Positions 35,936 to 48,099 are shown, numbered from the stretch's first letter. The stretch: DNA of 64,000 nucleotides from Myxococcus dinghuensis (GCF_024198235.1 NZ_JAKCFB010000008.1:230773-294772), one strand, 5' to 3'. The notes: generated from the sequence alone by a model not told the origin. A program made the numbers and translations.

Positions 35936-38122
35936 TCACCACCACATCGTCGGTGCGGGGACGAGCGCGTCGAAGGCCGCGCCGTGTCCCAATTGCCCAT
36001 CCGAGTTGTTGCCCCAGGCCCAGACGCTTCCATCCGGCAGGATGGCCAGCGCGTGGCTGTCACCCATTGCGAGCGAGGTCACGCCCGAGGCGATTCCGGT
36101 GACGAGGACGGGGTCCTCGGCGTGGGTGGTCGTCCCGTTTCCGGCCTGTCCCCAGTCGTTGATTCCTCCCGCCCAGAGGCTGCCATTCGTCGCGGGGGCG
36201 AAGGCCGTGGAGTCGCCGGAGACGACGTCGAGCAATGACGTCACCGTCATGGGAGCCGGGACGCGGTTGTCATGGCGATGACCACTCATCCCGGCGTGGA
36301 GATAGTCATATCCCCAGGCCCAGCCGCTTCCATTGGCACGCACGGCCATGGAGTGGTGTGTCCCTCCCGCGATGGAGGTGACCTCCGTGAGTCCTCGCAC
36401 CTGGACCGGGGTCGTTCGGAACTCGGTCGTCCCGTCTCCGAGCTGTCCGTTCCCATTGGCGCCCCAGGCCCAGGCCGTGCCGTCATGCCGCACCGCGAGC
36501 GAGAAGGCGGGGGCGGTGGCCACCTTCATGACTCCGTCGAGGTCGAGCACGCGGACGGGATTGGCGCGCGACGTGGTGGTGCCGTCTCCCAGACCGCCGA
36601 AGGCGTTGGTGCCCCAGGCTCTGACCGTTCCATCGTCACGCAGGGCGAGCGCGTGCGTGCGGCTCGTGGAGATGGCGATGACCTGGGTGAGGTCGGGGAC
36701 CTGGGTCGGCGTCGGGACGCCTCCACCCCATCTCCACACGGAGCCATCGTGGCGGAGCGCGAGCGAGGCTCCACCGCCCGCCGAGATGCCCGTGACTCCG
36801 TCGAGCCCGGGGACCCGCACGGGCGCCGGGTGCCATTGCCGGGTTCCATCGCCGAGCTGCCCTTCGCCATTCCGGCCCCATGCCCAGACGGTGCCGTCGT
36901 GGTGGAGCAGCAGGGAGTGGGCGCTGCCCGTCGCCACCGCCAGCGCGCCCGTCGATGCGCCCTCGACACTCACGGGCGTGGTGTACCGCGTGGGAGCGCC
37001 GTCCCCACGTTGCCCGTGGCGGTTCGAGCCCCAGCCCCAGATGCTCCCATTCGAGCGCAGCGCCAGCACGTGGGTGTTGCCCGCGGCGGCCACCGAGACA
37101 CCCGTCAGCCCGGCGACCTGGACGGGGGCGTTGCGGAGCGTCTTGGTCCCATCGCCCAGTTGTCCGGTGTCGTTGTTCCCCCAGCTCCAAGTCGTTCCAT
37201 CGGACTTGATGACGAGCGCGAACCCATTGCCCGCGATGACGTCGCGACAGCCCGTCGTGCCAGGGATGGCGACTGGCGTGGTCACGCCGTAGCCGACAGC
37301 TTCGTCCGACCCCCAGGCCCAGGCCGTCCCATCCGACAGGACCGCCAGCGCGTTCGAGTTCCCTCCCGCCGCGGCCACCACGTTCGTCAGGACTCGGACC
37401 TGTCCGGGCACGACACCGTGGGCATATGAGCCATTGCCCAACTGGCCGTTGAAGTTCATGCCCCAGCTCCACAACGTCCCATCCGAGCGGATCGCGAAGG
37501 ACGTGTTGTGGCCGGCGACCACCGCCACGACGCCGGTCAATCCCTGGACCTGGACCGGCGTGTTGCGCGTGACGCGGGTGCCGTCACCCACCTGGCCGAA
37601 CTCGTTGAAGCCCCAGGCCCAGACCGTGCCGTCCGCCTTTCCCGCCAGGACGTGGTTCCTCCCCGAGGAGAGGGAGGTCACCCCGGTGAGTCCCGGCACC
37701 TGGCCCGCCGTGGCACGAGGAACGCGTGTGCCGTCACCCAGCTGGCCGGTCGAGTTGTCGCCCCAGGCCCAGACGGTGCCATCGGCGCGGAGGGCCACCG
37801 AGTGGGACTCACCACCCGACACGGACGTAGCGCCGGTCACTCCCGGGACCTGGAGCGGCGTCGAGGTGCTGGCGATACCCTCCGTGCCGAGCTGGCCGAA
37901 GTCGTTGTTGCCCGCTGCCCACACCGTGCCGTCGGGATGGATGGCGAGCGAATGCGCTGCGCCCGCGGCGAGCCGGACGCGTGGCCGGGTGCGGACCAGC
38001 GCGGCGTCGTGTCTGCCTTCGGCTCCGGAGCGGATGGGGGGCGCCTCGCAGGCCGCGCTCCATTGCAGACACAGCAGCGCGCCCAGGACTCCCCACAGCC
38101 GGGACGATGTGATGCATGGCAT
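35936..38122 (-). CDS. RCC1-repeat lipoprotein C (14 repeats)
   Basis: The 728-aa product is the first gene of the RCC1 trio in transcription order. The signal ends in a variant lipobox, WSAAC, and the first repeat begins VRLAAGAAHSLAIHPDG. Fourteen repeats are visible with the same degenerate positions as its paralogues (WAWGSDEAVG at 5, WRWGGGVP at 9, WAWGYDYLHAG at 12). The order of full and degenerate blades is therefore conserved across all three proteins, which means they arose by whole-gene duplication. No catalytic domain is attached. Confidence 0.88.
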   Translation of the reverse strand: MPCITSSRLWGVLGALLCLQWSAACEAPPIRSGAEGRHDAALVRTRPRVRLAAGAAHSLAIHPDGTVWAAGNNDFGQLGTEGIASTSTPLQVPGVTGATSVSGGESHSVALRADGTVWAWGDNSTGQLGDGTRVPRATAGQVPGLTGVTSLSSGRNHVLAGKADGTVWAWGFNEFGQVGDGTRVTRNTPVQVQGLTGVVAVVAGHNTSFAIRSDGTLWSWGMNFNGQLGNGSYAHGVVPGQVRVLTNVVAAAGGNSNALAVLSDGTAWAWGSDEAVGYGVTTPVAIPGTTGCRDVIAGNGFALVIKSDGTTWSWGNNDTGQLGDGTKTLRNAPVQVAGLTGVSVAAAGNTHVLALRSNGSIWGWGSNRHGQRGDGAPTRYTTPVSVEGASTGALAVATGSAHSLLLHHDGTVWAWGRNGEGQLGDGTRQWHPAPVRVPGLDGVTGISAGGGASLALRHDGSVWRWGGGVPTPTQVPDLTQVIAISTSRTHALALRDDGTVRAWGTNAFGGLGDGTTTSRANPVRVLDLDGVMKVATAPAFSLAVRHDGTAWAWGANGNGQLGDGTTEFRTTPVQVRGLTEVTSIAGGTHHSMAVRANGSGWAWGYDYLHAGMSGHRHDNRVPAPMTVTSLLDVVSGDSTAFAPATNGSLWAGGINDWGQAGNGTTTHAEDPVLVTGIASGVTSLAMGDSHALAILPDGSVWAWGNNSDGQLGHGAAFDALVPAPTMWW

Positions 38123-38555
38123 GGCTCACCCCACGCCCAAAGTCTGACGAGGCGCGGGGGGCGGATTCAAGGCGCCGGACACGCGCGCTTCACGAGTGTC
38201 CAGCCCACTGTTGTCTTCTGGGCCCATCCGAGGCCCGCCCCCGGTGTCTGGCGATGCCTCGCCAGGCTCTCTTCGACCCAGCCGGACCTCAGCCGGCACG
38301 AGCGCCGTGAGGGATGCGTTGTGGCAGGTGATGGCGCGGGGCGGGAGGTTGACACGGTTTGGGAGCGGCCCCTCCTGCGAGGTCGGATTGGCGGTCAGTC
38401 CTGCATCGGTGTGTCTGTGCTTGGAGTCTTCGAGAGGTGTATGACTCGCAGGAAGGCACGGGCGCCATGGCCGCGGAGGGGAGTCCCGGCGCCGAGGGCG
38501 GCTACCCGGAGGCTCCGGGGCGCGATGCGTCAGGGGCGTCGGGCCGGAAGGTGGC
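38123..38555. other. Intergenic region upstream of the RCC1 trio
   Basis: I see no convincing gene in this stretch: the open frames are Arg/Pro/Ala-rich shadows. It holds the promoter side of RCC1 gene C and the 3' side of the Omp85-like gene. One notable hairpin is CTGGCGA-TGCC-TCGCCAG at 38249-38266, a perfect 7-bp stem with a 4-base loop. TTGACA at 38349-38354 resembles a -35 box, but no good -10 follows at normal spacing. Confidence 0.6.
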
Positions 38556-39731
38556 TCAGAACATGTGGCCGAAGGTGATGTAGCAGCGCTGGCGGCCGGT
38601 CTCCGTGGAGCGGGCGTAGTCCATGCGGACCACCGCCGCGCGGCGCGACAGGCGCACGCCACCGCCGATGCCCGGGTGCCACGCGTGCCACTTGCCGTCG
38701 GCGACGCCCGGGTGCCAGACGCGGCCCAGGTCGAGGAACATCACCGCGCCCAGCTTCATGTCCCGGCCGAAGACCTTCAACTGCGCGGCGTGGAAGCGCA
38801 GCTCCGTGTTGCTGAAGGCCTTGATGTTGCCGGAGAAGCGGTTGCGCTCGATGCCGCGCACGCTGCTCATCCCGCCGATGCCCTCCGACACGTTGACGCC
38901 GCCGGTGTTGCTCCACTCGAAGAACGGCACGTCCCCGAAGAGCATGTCGAGCGTGAGCCGCTGGGCGATGGTGAGCCGCGAAGACAGCCGCACGTAGCGG
39001 CGCTCGCTCAGCGTCAGCCCCACGTATTGATACTTGCTGCCCGTGGCCACCCCCGACACGCGCAGGGCGATCTCCTCGACGCCGCCCTCCAGCGGATCCA
39101 CCTCGTCGTCGCGCGTGTCCCACAGCGCGCCCGCGAGCAACTGCCCGGTGGAGCCACCCTCGATGCCCACCGGCTGCTGCTGCGTGAGCATGGACTCGTC
39201 GTACGGCTCCACGCTCGTGTGTCGCCAGCCGTAGCCCACGTACGTCTGCAGCGGATGGGTCGCGCCGAAGGGACGCCCGCGCAGGCGGAACCACAGGCCG
39301 GGCGAGCCCTTGTCGTAGGTGTAGCGCTCGTTGTCGAGGTCGCCCCGGAAGTCCGGCGCGGACAGGTTGCCGGCGCCGAAGAACGGGCTGCGCAGCTCAC
39401 GTCGATACTCGAGCCCACCCTCCAGCCGCAGCGGCCCGATGAGCCGGGGGCCGTCGTAGCGCAGGTAGTGGCTCTGCATGCCGCGGCTGCTGAAGAAGAT
39501 CTGCGCGCCGATGGCGTGCGCGTACGGCTCCTTGCCCGCGCCGTACAGATACACCGCGCCCACCGCGCCGTAGCCGATGCCCTGGTCCGAGTTGTAGCTG
39601 ACCATCGGCAACGCGATGGTATCCATCCCCGACTCCTGCTTCGTCGGCGCCAGCCCGGGCGCGGGACGGTGCGAGGGCTGCACCGGCGAGGCACTCAGGG
39701 TGGCGAGCAGGAGAGCAGCGGGAAGATGCAT
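38556..39731 (-). CDS. Omp85-like outer-membrane beta-barrel (BamA/TamA C-terminal type)
   Basis: The 391-aa product has a signal peptide (LLLATLSASPVQ), then a D15/surface-antigen-like 16-strand barrel and a C-terminal aromatic terminal residue in YITFGHMF, as outer-membrane proteins need. Landmarks include PFFGAGNLS, a VRGIERNRFSG loop corresponding to the VRGF/Y motif of Omp85 proteins, and FLDLGRVW. No POTRA domains precede the barrel, so this is a barrel-only member. It could be a lipid or enzyme transporter rather than an assembly factor. It diverges from the phosphatase gene. Confidence 0.82.
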   Translation of the reverse strand: MHLPAALLLATLSASPVQPSHRPAPGLAPTKQESGMDTIALPMVSYNSDQGIGYGAVGAVYLYGAGKEPYAHAIGAQIFFSSRGMQSHYLRYDGPRLIGPLRLEGGLEYRRELRSPFFGAGNLSAPDFRGDLDNERYTYDKGSPGLWFRLRGRPFGATHPLQTYVGYGWRHTSVEPYDESMLTQQQPVGIEGGSTGQLLAGALWDTRDDEVDPLEGGVEEIALRVSGVATGSKYQYVGLTLSERRYVRLSSRLTIAQRLTLDMLFGDVPFFEWSNTGGVNVSEGIGGMSSVRGIERNRFSGNIKAFSNTELRFHAAQLKVFGRDMKLGAVMFLDLGRVWHPGVADGKWHAWHPGIGGGVRLSRRAAVVRMDYARSTETGRQRCYITFGHMF

Positions 39732-39883
39732 GGGGACCGTGGTGACGCCTCACTGTGTCGGAACCATCCCGACAGAAGGACGGCGCTACCTGCCCGCCTG
39801 CATTCCAGGAGGGCTGCCCTCGACTGAAGGCGGCCGTCCCCCCAAGTGCTCATTTTGGCTGCCGGGGGAGGGGAGCCGTCAAC

Positions 39884-41467
39884 GTGAGTGGAGCCATGAC
39901 TCCAGCTTTGATGATGTGGGCCCATGGCGCCATCCGGCGAATCGGGCCGAAAGTTCCGCCCGCGGCGGTAAATCGGCGCCGGAACCTCCTGATGGTCCAC
40001 CTGGATGGAGTATCCAAGGCCCTCCTGGACGAGGCGATTGTCAGCGGGCGGATGCCGTTCGTCTCACGACTCATCCGCTCCGGGATGTTTCATCTGGATG
40101 ACGCGTTCTGGGGCGCGCCCACGTCCACGCCGTACTTCCAGGCGGGACTGCTCTATGGCCTGAGGGAATCGAACCTTCCCGCCTATGCGTGGTTCGATCG
40201 CGAGCTGGGACGGAAGGTGCGGATGAGCAACCCCGCGGACGCCCAGGAAATCGACCAACGCCTGCGGGGGGCGGGCCGGGAGAGCCTGCTCGACGGGGGC
40301 GGTCACGGCTACTTCTCCCTGTTCCGTGCGGGCGCGGACAACGCGCTGAGCATGAGCACGCTGGCCAGCTTCCAACAGATGGCCCGCGCCTTCTCGTACG
40401 AGATGATGGGGCTGACGGCGGCGGGCACGCGCGGCGTCTGGCGCTTCCTGCGCTCGTTCGGCTCGGACACCTGGAACGCGACCCGCGAGGTCATCCAGTG
40501 GTCGCGCGCGCTCCACGACTGGCGGCACGAGCCGGCCTTCCTCGTCAGTCGCCTGTTGCTCCAACGGCTCGGCTGGAGCTTCGCGCACACCAAGGCCGTG
40601 GTGGACATGGTGCGCGGCGTGCCCGTCATCTACCTCGTCTACGGCAACTACGACGAGGTGGCCCATCGCCGGGGGCCACGTTCGCCCCTCGCGCTCGCGG
40701 AGCTGCACCGCGTGGATGCGCACCTCGCGGAGCTGTATGCCGTCGCGCGCTCCGTGCAGCGCCCCTACGACGTCGTGTTCTTCTCCGACCACGGCCATGT
40801 CGACAGCCTCCCCCTGGAGCAGCGCCAGGGGCGGCGCCTGGCGTCGCTGTTGCTGGAGGGCGCCTCCGCGGGGCCCTCCGACGACGTCGTGCGGGGGCTG
40901 TGCAACGGCCGCGCGCCACCGTCGCCGGACACCTCGCCCCGCGCGCCCTTCACGCCCGTCATCTCCGAGTGCGGCAACTTCGCGCACCTCTATCTCACGG
41001 GGGCGCGGGAGCCGTCGGAGGCCCGCGCGCTGCTCGCCCGTCACCCCGAGGTGCTGGGGCGCGCGACGCGGGAGCCTGACCTCGGCATCGTCGCGCTGCG
41101 GCGGGGCGGCTCGGCGGCGGCCATCATCCAGGGGGGCGTGTATGGACCGGACGAGCTGGAGCGCGCGCCGCTGTCCTCCGAGTTCAGCCGCCGCGCGGTG
41201 GCGGACCTGCTGCGGGGCCTGCCGTCCATGACGACGGCGGGGGACCTGATCCTCTTCGGAGCGGCGGTGCGCCGAGGCGGCACGGTGGGCTTCGCCTGGG
41301 AGTTCGGCTCGCACGGTGGGGTGACACGCACGGAGGCGCAGAGCCTGGTGTGCTGGCCCGCGGACGCGCCGTTGGATTTGTCCGGCCTGGGCCACGCCGC
41401 GCAACTCCACGAGCGACTCGCGGAGGCGTATCTGGCGCCGGCGCCCCGGCTGCGGTGGGTGCCGTGA
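39884..41467 (+). CDS. Alkaline-phosphatase-superfamily protein
   Basis: The 527-aa product belongs to the type I phosphodiesterase/alkaline phosphatase superfamily. The metal-binding start is LLMVHLDGVSKALLDEAI (Asp ligand), a Thr/Ser nucleophile may lie in GAPTSTPYFQAGLLYG, YGNYDEVAHRRGPRS supplies the Asp and His ligands, and FFSDHGHVDS the DHG motif. A region between about 100 and 260 is unlike phosphatases and could be a family insert. GTG 39884 was chosen because GGGGAGGGGAG precedes it by eight bases; ATG 39896 is an alternative. It overlaps the flippase-like gene by GTGA and is therefore coupled to it. Lipid or glycan head-group transfer is a plausible role. Confidence 0.83.
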   Translation: MSGAMTPALMMWAHGAIRRIGPKVPPAAVNRRRNLLMVHLDGVSKALLDEAIVSGRMPFVSRLIRSGMFHLDDAFWGAPTSTPYFQAGLLYGLRESNLPAYAWFDRELGRKVRMSNPADAQEIDQRLRGAGRESLLDGGGHGYFSLFRAGADNALSMSTLASFQQMARAFSYEMMGLTAAGTRGVWRFLRSFGSDTWNATREVIQWSRALHDWRHEPAFLVSRLLLQRLGWSFAHTKAVVDMVRGVPVIYLVYGNYDEVAHRRGPRSPLALAELHRVDAHLAELYAVARSVQRPYDVVFFSDHGHVDSLPLEQRQGRRLASLLLEGASAGPSDDVVRGLCNGRAPPSPDTSPRAPFTPVISECGNFAHLYLTGAREPSEARALLARHPEVLGRATREPDLGIVALRRGGSAAAIIQGGVYGPDELERAPLSSEFSRRAVADLLRGLPSMTTAGDLILFGAAVRRGGTVGFAWEFGSHGGVTRTEAQSLVCWPADAPLDLSGLGHAAQLHERLAEAYLAPAPRLRWVP

Positions 41468-42558
41468 GCGAAGCCGGACCGGAGCCGTCTCCCCGAGGCG
41501 CCGCGCTGGGCCGGGTGCTGCTGGCCGTGGTGGGCCTCGTCGTGTCCGTCGTCCTGCTGTCCACGGCCTTCTTCCGGTGGAACCTGAAGGCGCCAGGGCC
41601 GCTGCTCCAGCCGCGCTTCCCCCTGGGAGCGTTCGTCCGGGAGCTGCCCGGCCACCTGCTCTGGCTCCTGCCCTTCGTCCTGCTGCAGGCGTCCATCATC
41701 CCCCTGCGCGCCGTGCAGTGGCAGAGCACGTTGCGTCGCCGCGTGCCGTTCCGGGAGCGCTACCACCTGGTGGCCATCGGCGCCTTCGTCCACAACGCGC
41801 TGCCCGGCAAGCTGGGCGACATCCTCCGCTCCTTCCTCCTGTCCCGCACCGAGCGCATCCCCTTCCTGCGCTGCCTGGGCACGGTGGCGGTGTGCAAGTT
41901 GATGGAGTTCGCCGCGCTGATGCTGCTCGTCTCCGTGTCGCTCCTGGGGCCCTTCGGCGCCACGCTGACGCGCTTCGAGGGACAGTTGAAGGTGGCCGTG
42001 TCGCTGTGCGTGGGGCTGGTGGCGCTGGTGGTGCTCCTCGCCCACTGGTCCACGCCCCTGGCGGAGTCGCTGCACCAGCGCCACCGGCTGCCCCGGGTGG
42101 AGGCCTTCCTCCACCACGTCAGCGACGGGCTGGGCACCGCGCGCTCCACGCGGGGCATGGCCCGGGTGTTCGTCTTCTCCGTGGGGCCGGTGCTGGCGTC
42201 CGCGCTGGCCTACGGGCTGGCGCTGCACGGCATCGGCATCAGCGGGGGGCTGTTCGCGGGGGCCGTCGTCCTGGGCGCCATCTCCCTGGGGCAGGCGCTG
42301 CCGGGCGTCCCGGCGGGTATGGGGCTCTATTACTTCGTGACGAGCTGGGCGGCCCGCGGCCTGGGAGCCAGCCCGGAGGACGCCGCGGCCTTCGCCACGC
42401 TGACCCACCTGGGCACGGTGCTCAGCCAGGCCGGAGTGGGGGCCATCTCCGTCCACGTCCGGAAGATCCGGATCCGCGACCTGCGCAAGGGCGGAAGCCT
42501 GGCGCGCGAGGCGGCGCACCACGTGGCGCACGAGTCCGTGGAACCCGCACCGCCGTGA
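41464..42558 (+). CDS. Lysylphosphatidylglycerol synthase TM-region (UPF0104) protein
   Basis: The 365-aa product has the LPG-synthase/AglD-type membrane domain with about eight TM helices (near 10-30, 65-85, 135-160, 175-195, 225-250, 255-280, 290-310, 325-345). Conserved features are the RAVQWQ segment, HNALPGKLGDILRSFLLSR and the terminal GQALPGVPAGMGLYYFVTSW. The GNAT-like catalytic domain of true MprF is absent, so it may only flip or scaffold lipids. GTG 41464 overlaps the phosphatase stop. The pair, with the Omp85-like gene opposite, suggests an envelope lipid function. Confidence 0.85.
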   Translation: MSEAGPEPSPRGAALGRVLLAVVGLVVSVVLLSTAFFRWNLKAPGPLLQPRFPLGAFVRELPGHLLWLLPFVLLQASIIPLRAVQWQSTLRRRVPFRERYHLVAIGAFVHNALPGKLGDILRSFLLSRTERIPFLRCLGTVAVCKLMEFAALMLLVSVSLLGPFGATLTRFEGQLKVAVSLCVGLVALVVLLAHWSTPLAESLHQRHRLPRVEAFLHHVSDGLGTARSTRGMARVFVFSVGPVLASALAYGLALHGIGISGGLFAGAVVLGAISLGQALPGVPAGMGLYYFVTSWAARGLGASPEDAAAFATLTHLGTVLSQAGVGAISVHVRKIRIRDLRKGGSLAREAAHHVAHESVEPAPP

Positions 42559-42570
42559 GTCCGACCCCTG

Positions 42571-42608
42571 AAAAGAGAAAAGGGGCCCCGGTTTGAAACC
42601 GGGACCCC
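42571..42608 (-). terminator. Intrinsic terminator downstream of tRNA-Leu
   Basis: Read on the minus strand, GGGGTCCCGGTTT and AAACCGGGGCCCC form a near-perfect 13-bp hairpin with a one-base loop, followed by TTTTCTCTTTT at 42571-42581. It lies ten bases beyond the tRNA 3' end. The plus-strand gene ending at 42558 may share it, though its 3' side has only TTCTC. Confidence 0.85.
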
Positions 42609-42617
42609 TTCTCACTG

Positions 42618-42701
42618 TGCCCAGGAGAGGACTCGAACCTCCATGCCCTTGCAGGCGCTAGACCCTGAATCTAGTGTGTCTACCAATTCCACCACCTGGG
42701 C
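42618..42701 (-). tRNA. tRNA-Leu (CAG anticodon)
   Basis: The minus strand folds as a class II tRNA: acceptor GCCCAGG/CCTGGGC with discriminator A, D-arm with GGTGGAATTGGTAGACAC, anticodon stem CTAGA/TCTAG around TTCAGGG (anticodon CAG at 42665-42667), a long variable arm as leucine tRNAs have, and T-loop TTCGAGT. CCA is not encoded. It lies between a terminator and the fdx gene and is transcribed in the same direction as the isc operon. Confidence 0.97.
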
Positions 42702-42794
42702 AGGCGGTGCATCGCGGAGCCGCGCTGTGCGGCGCTGCGATGGGCGGGACATATAGGTGTACTGCCCCGCGCCGTCAAGAACTACGTAACAACC

Positions 42795-43172
42795 TCACTT
42801 CTTCAGCGGCCATTTCCCCTCGGCCTCGAGCGCCCGGCGGATGACCGGGTTCTCGTCCATGAAGGCCGTGAGGGACTCCTCGGTGATTTCGACGGCGATG
42901 TCCTCGGCGCCCAGCTCCGTCTGGCAGCTCAACCGGGAGTACGGGCGCACGTCGAACCCCATGTCCAGACGGTCCGCCTCCGCGTCCGTCTGCTCACTGA
43001 GCGAGTCGAGCCCCTTGCGGACCCAGATGTGACAGGTGGAGCAGCCGCAGACGCCGCCACAACTGTGGCCCACCTGGGCGCCACACTGTTCGGCCGCGTC
43101 CAGCAGCGTCGTCCCGGTCGGCACGTCCACGCCGACCTCGGCCAGCGGGCTCTTGAAGGTGACCTTGGGCAC
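42795..43172 (-). CDS. fdx: Isc-type [2Fe-2S] ferredoxin
   Basis: The 125-aa product is an adrenodoxin-type ferredoxin. Cluster ligands are Cys38, Cys44, Cys47 and Cys83 (HSCGGVCGCSTCHIW and RLSCQTEL); Cys42 is an extra cysteine also seen in Isc ferredoxins. After the fold ends near residue 95, a charged tail of about 30 residues (ITEESLTAFMDENPVIRRAL) is longer than in E. coli. It is the last gene of the isc operon, one base after hscA, and would supply electrons for cluster assembly. Confidence 0.93.
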   Translation of the reverse strand: MPKVTFKSPLAEVGVDVPTGTTLLDAAEQCGAQVGHSCGGVCGCSTCHIWVRKGLDSLSEQTDAEADRLDMGFDVRPYSRLSCQTELGAEDIAVEITEESLTAFMDENPVIRRALEAEGKWPLKK

Positions 43173-43173
43173 G

Positions 43174-45014
<1,841 letters not shown>

Positions 45015-45018
<4 letters not shown>

Positions 45019-45575
45019 GACAGACTCTCCTCCTCGAACGCGTCCACCTGTTCGAGGAAGCGCGTGAAGTAGCGCACCCGCCCCAGGGCATGCGATGCCT
45101 TTCTCACCTGGGCCGCCGCTTCCTCGCCGGGCGTGCCCGCAGCCTCCAGGTGGCGCAGGGCGCCAGCCGCCTCGTCGAGCGCCGCCTTGCGCTGGGTGCC
45201 CACCTGGGTGCCCATGGCCTGGGCGCGCGCCAGGTCCTTCTTCGCCATGGCGGCGTCGAGCGCCTCGCGCAGCTCCATGACCTCCTCCAGGAACTCCAGG
45301 GGCATGTCCTTCTGCGCCCCGGCGTCCTCGCGCTCCAGGTCCACCCCGTGCAGCTTCAGGAGGTAGAAGGCGCGGCGCACCGGGTCCTTCAGCGTCTTGA
45401 AGGCCTCGTTGAGGGCGGTGGTGCCCTCCAGGGCCTTGAGCCGCTCCTTCGCGTCGCCCGGGGCCACCCGGTCCGGGTGGTGCTGGAGCGACAGCTCCCG
45501 GTACTGCTTCTCCAGGGCCGGGACGTCCACGTCATAGGCGCGGGCCAGTCCGAAGACGTCGAAGTGGGTCCTCAC
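45015..45575 (-). CDS. hscB: Isc J-domain cochaperone HscB
   Basis: The 186-aa product has an N-terminal J-domain ([15 protein letters not shown], the HPD motif in [15 protein letters not shown]) and a C-terminal helical HscB domain with [15 protein letters not shown], which binds IscU in the family. GTG 45575 was chosen because GGAG lies eight bases upstream; the longer frame runs through a hairpin. It follows iscA by 108 bases, and an intrinsic terminator lies in that gap, so its expression may differ from iscSUA. Confidence 0.92.
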
Positions 45576-45603
45576 CAGGGGGTCTCCTCGCAGGGGCGAA
45601 ACG

Positions 45604-45632
45604 AAAAAAGGCCCGGCGCGGATGGCCGGGCC
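45604..45632 (-). terminator. Intrinsic terminator inside the isc operon
   Basis: On the minus strand GGCCCGGC (45632-45625) pairs perfectly with GCCGGGCC (45617-45610) around seven bases, followed by six T (45609-45604). This is a standard rho-independent terminator shape, located between iscA and hscB. It would uncouple the scaffold genes from the chaperone and ferredoxin genes, unless read through. Confidence 0.85.
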
Positions 45633-45683
45633 CCGGAGTGATGGCTCCACCCGGGGCGGGGTGGAGCGCGGCCTGTCGTCACG

Positions 45684-46085
45684 TCAGACGGAGAAGCTCT
45701 CTCCGCAGCCGCAGGCGGCCTTGATGTTGGGGTTGTTCAGCTTGAAGCCGGACGCCATCAGCGTCTGCTCGAACACCAGCTCCGTGCCGATGAGGTACAG
45801 GTAGCTCTTCGGGTCCACGAAGACGCGCACGCCGTCCTTCTCGAAGATCTTGTCGCGCTCGCGGGCCTTCTCCGACCACTCCATGGAGTACTGGAGGCCC
45901 GAGCACCCGCCGCCCTTGACGGCCAGGCGCAGGCCGGCCTCCGGCGTCTGGCGCTGCTCGAGCAGCTCCTTCAGCCGGGCCACCGCGCTGTCCGCCAGGA
46001 CGATGCCCTTGGGGGCGGGCTTCGCCACGGGCGTGGGGGCAGGCACCGGGGTCTGCGTCGTCTGCTGGGTCGCCTGTTCGCTCAT
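45684..46085 (-). CDS. iscA: A-type iron-sulfur carrier IscA
   Basis: The 133-aa product has the A-type fold with the three ligand cysteines Cys61 (GGGCSGLQY), Cys125 and Cys127 (ACGCGESF). It is longer than E. coli IscA (107 aa) because of a Thr/Pro/Gln-rich N-terminal extension of about 26 residues (TQTPVPAPTPVAKPAP). The extension is unstructured-looking and its function is unknown. It follows iscU by 35 bases and acts as a cluster carrier. Confidence 0.94.
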   Translation of the reverse strand: MSEQATQQTTQTPVPAPTPVAKPAPKGIVLADSAVARLKELLEQRQTPEAGLRLAVKGGGCSGLQYSMEWSEKARERDKIFEKDGVRVFVDPKSYLYLIGTELVFEQTLMASGFKLNNPNIKAACGCGESFSV

Positions 46086-46120
46086 GGGATGCCTCCTTCA
46101 GGGGTGCGGGCGCGCGGGCG

Positions 46121-46522
46121 TCAGGACGCCTTGGCCTGGCGCGCGGCGCGCTTCTTCTTGAAGTCCTCGATGGCCGCCTTGATGGCGTCCTCGGCGAGGA
46201 CCGAGCAGTGGATCTTCACCGGCGGCAGCGCCAGCTCGCGGGCCACGTCCTTGTTGGAGATGGTCATCGCCTGGTCGACCGTCTTGCCCTTCACCCACTC
46301 GGTGACGAGCGAGGACGAGGCGATGGCGGAGCCGCAGCCGAACGTCTTGAACCGCGCGTCCTCGATGAGGCCGTCGTCGGAGATCTTGAGCTGCAGGCGC
46401 ATCACGTCGCCACACGCGGGCGCGCCCACCAGGCCGGTGCCCACGTTGGGGTCTTCCTTGTCCATCGACCCGACGTTGCGGGGGTTCTCGTAGTGGTCGA
46501 TGACCTTGTCGCTGTAAGCCAT
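46121..46522 (-). CDS. iscU: Iron-sulfur cluster scaffold IscU
   Basis: The 133-aa product is a complete IscU with assembly-site cysteines Cys37 (PACGD), Cys63 (FGCGSA) and Cys106 (HCS), and the chaperone-binding loop LPPVK immediately before Ile-His-Cys106. Asp39 beside the first Cys is present. It lies between iscS and iscA and receives sulfur from IscS. Cytoplasmic. Confidence 0.97.
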   Translation of the reverse strand: MAYSDKVIDHYENPRNVGSMDKEDPNVGTGLVGAPACGDVMRLQLKISDDGLIEDARFKTFGCGSAIASSSLVTEWVKGKTVDQAMTISNKDVARELALPPVKIHCSVLAEDAIKAAIEDFKKKRAARQAKAS

Positions 46523-46620
46523 GCCAACTCCTTCAACGGATGCTTCTCACCAAAGGTTCCGCCGGGCAACGTCCACCGGTCGAGGGGGCCTGCGCCCCGC
46601 TGTCCGCTCGGGAAGGCGCG

Positions 46621-47985
<1,365 letters not shown>

Positions 47986-48099
47986 TGCTTCCCACACCTT
48001 CCTGAAGGGGGCGTCCTGCGCCCCCGCTCCCCGGCGCCAACGGTGGGCGCTCCGCGAGGGGCCTACACGGTCGCACATGAATGTGGACCGGACTGGTCA

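Noticed and set aside
48085..48099. GACC...GGTC half-palindrome downstream of the isc -10 box as an IscR site
   Set aside because: It does not match known IscR type 1 or type 2 consensus well enough and no iscR gene is present in the window.
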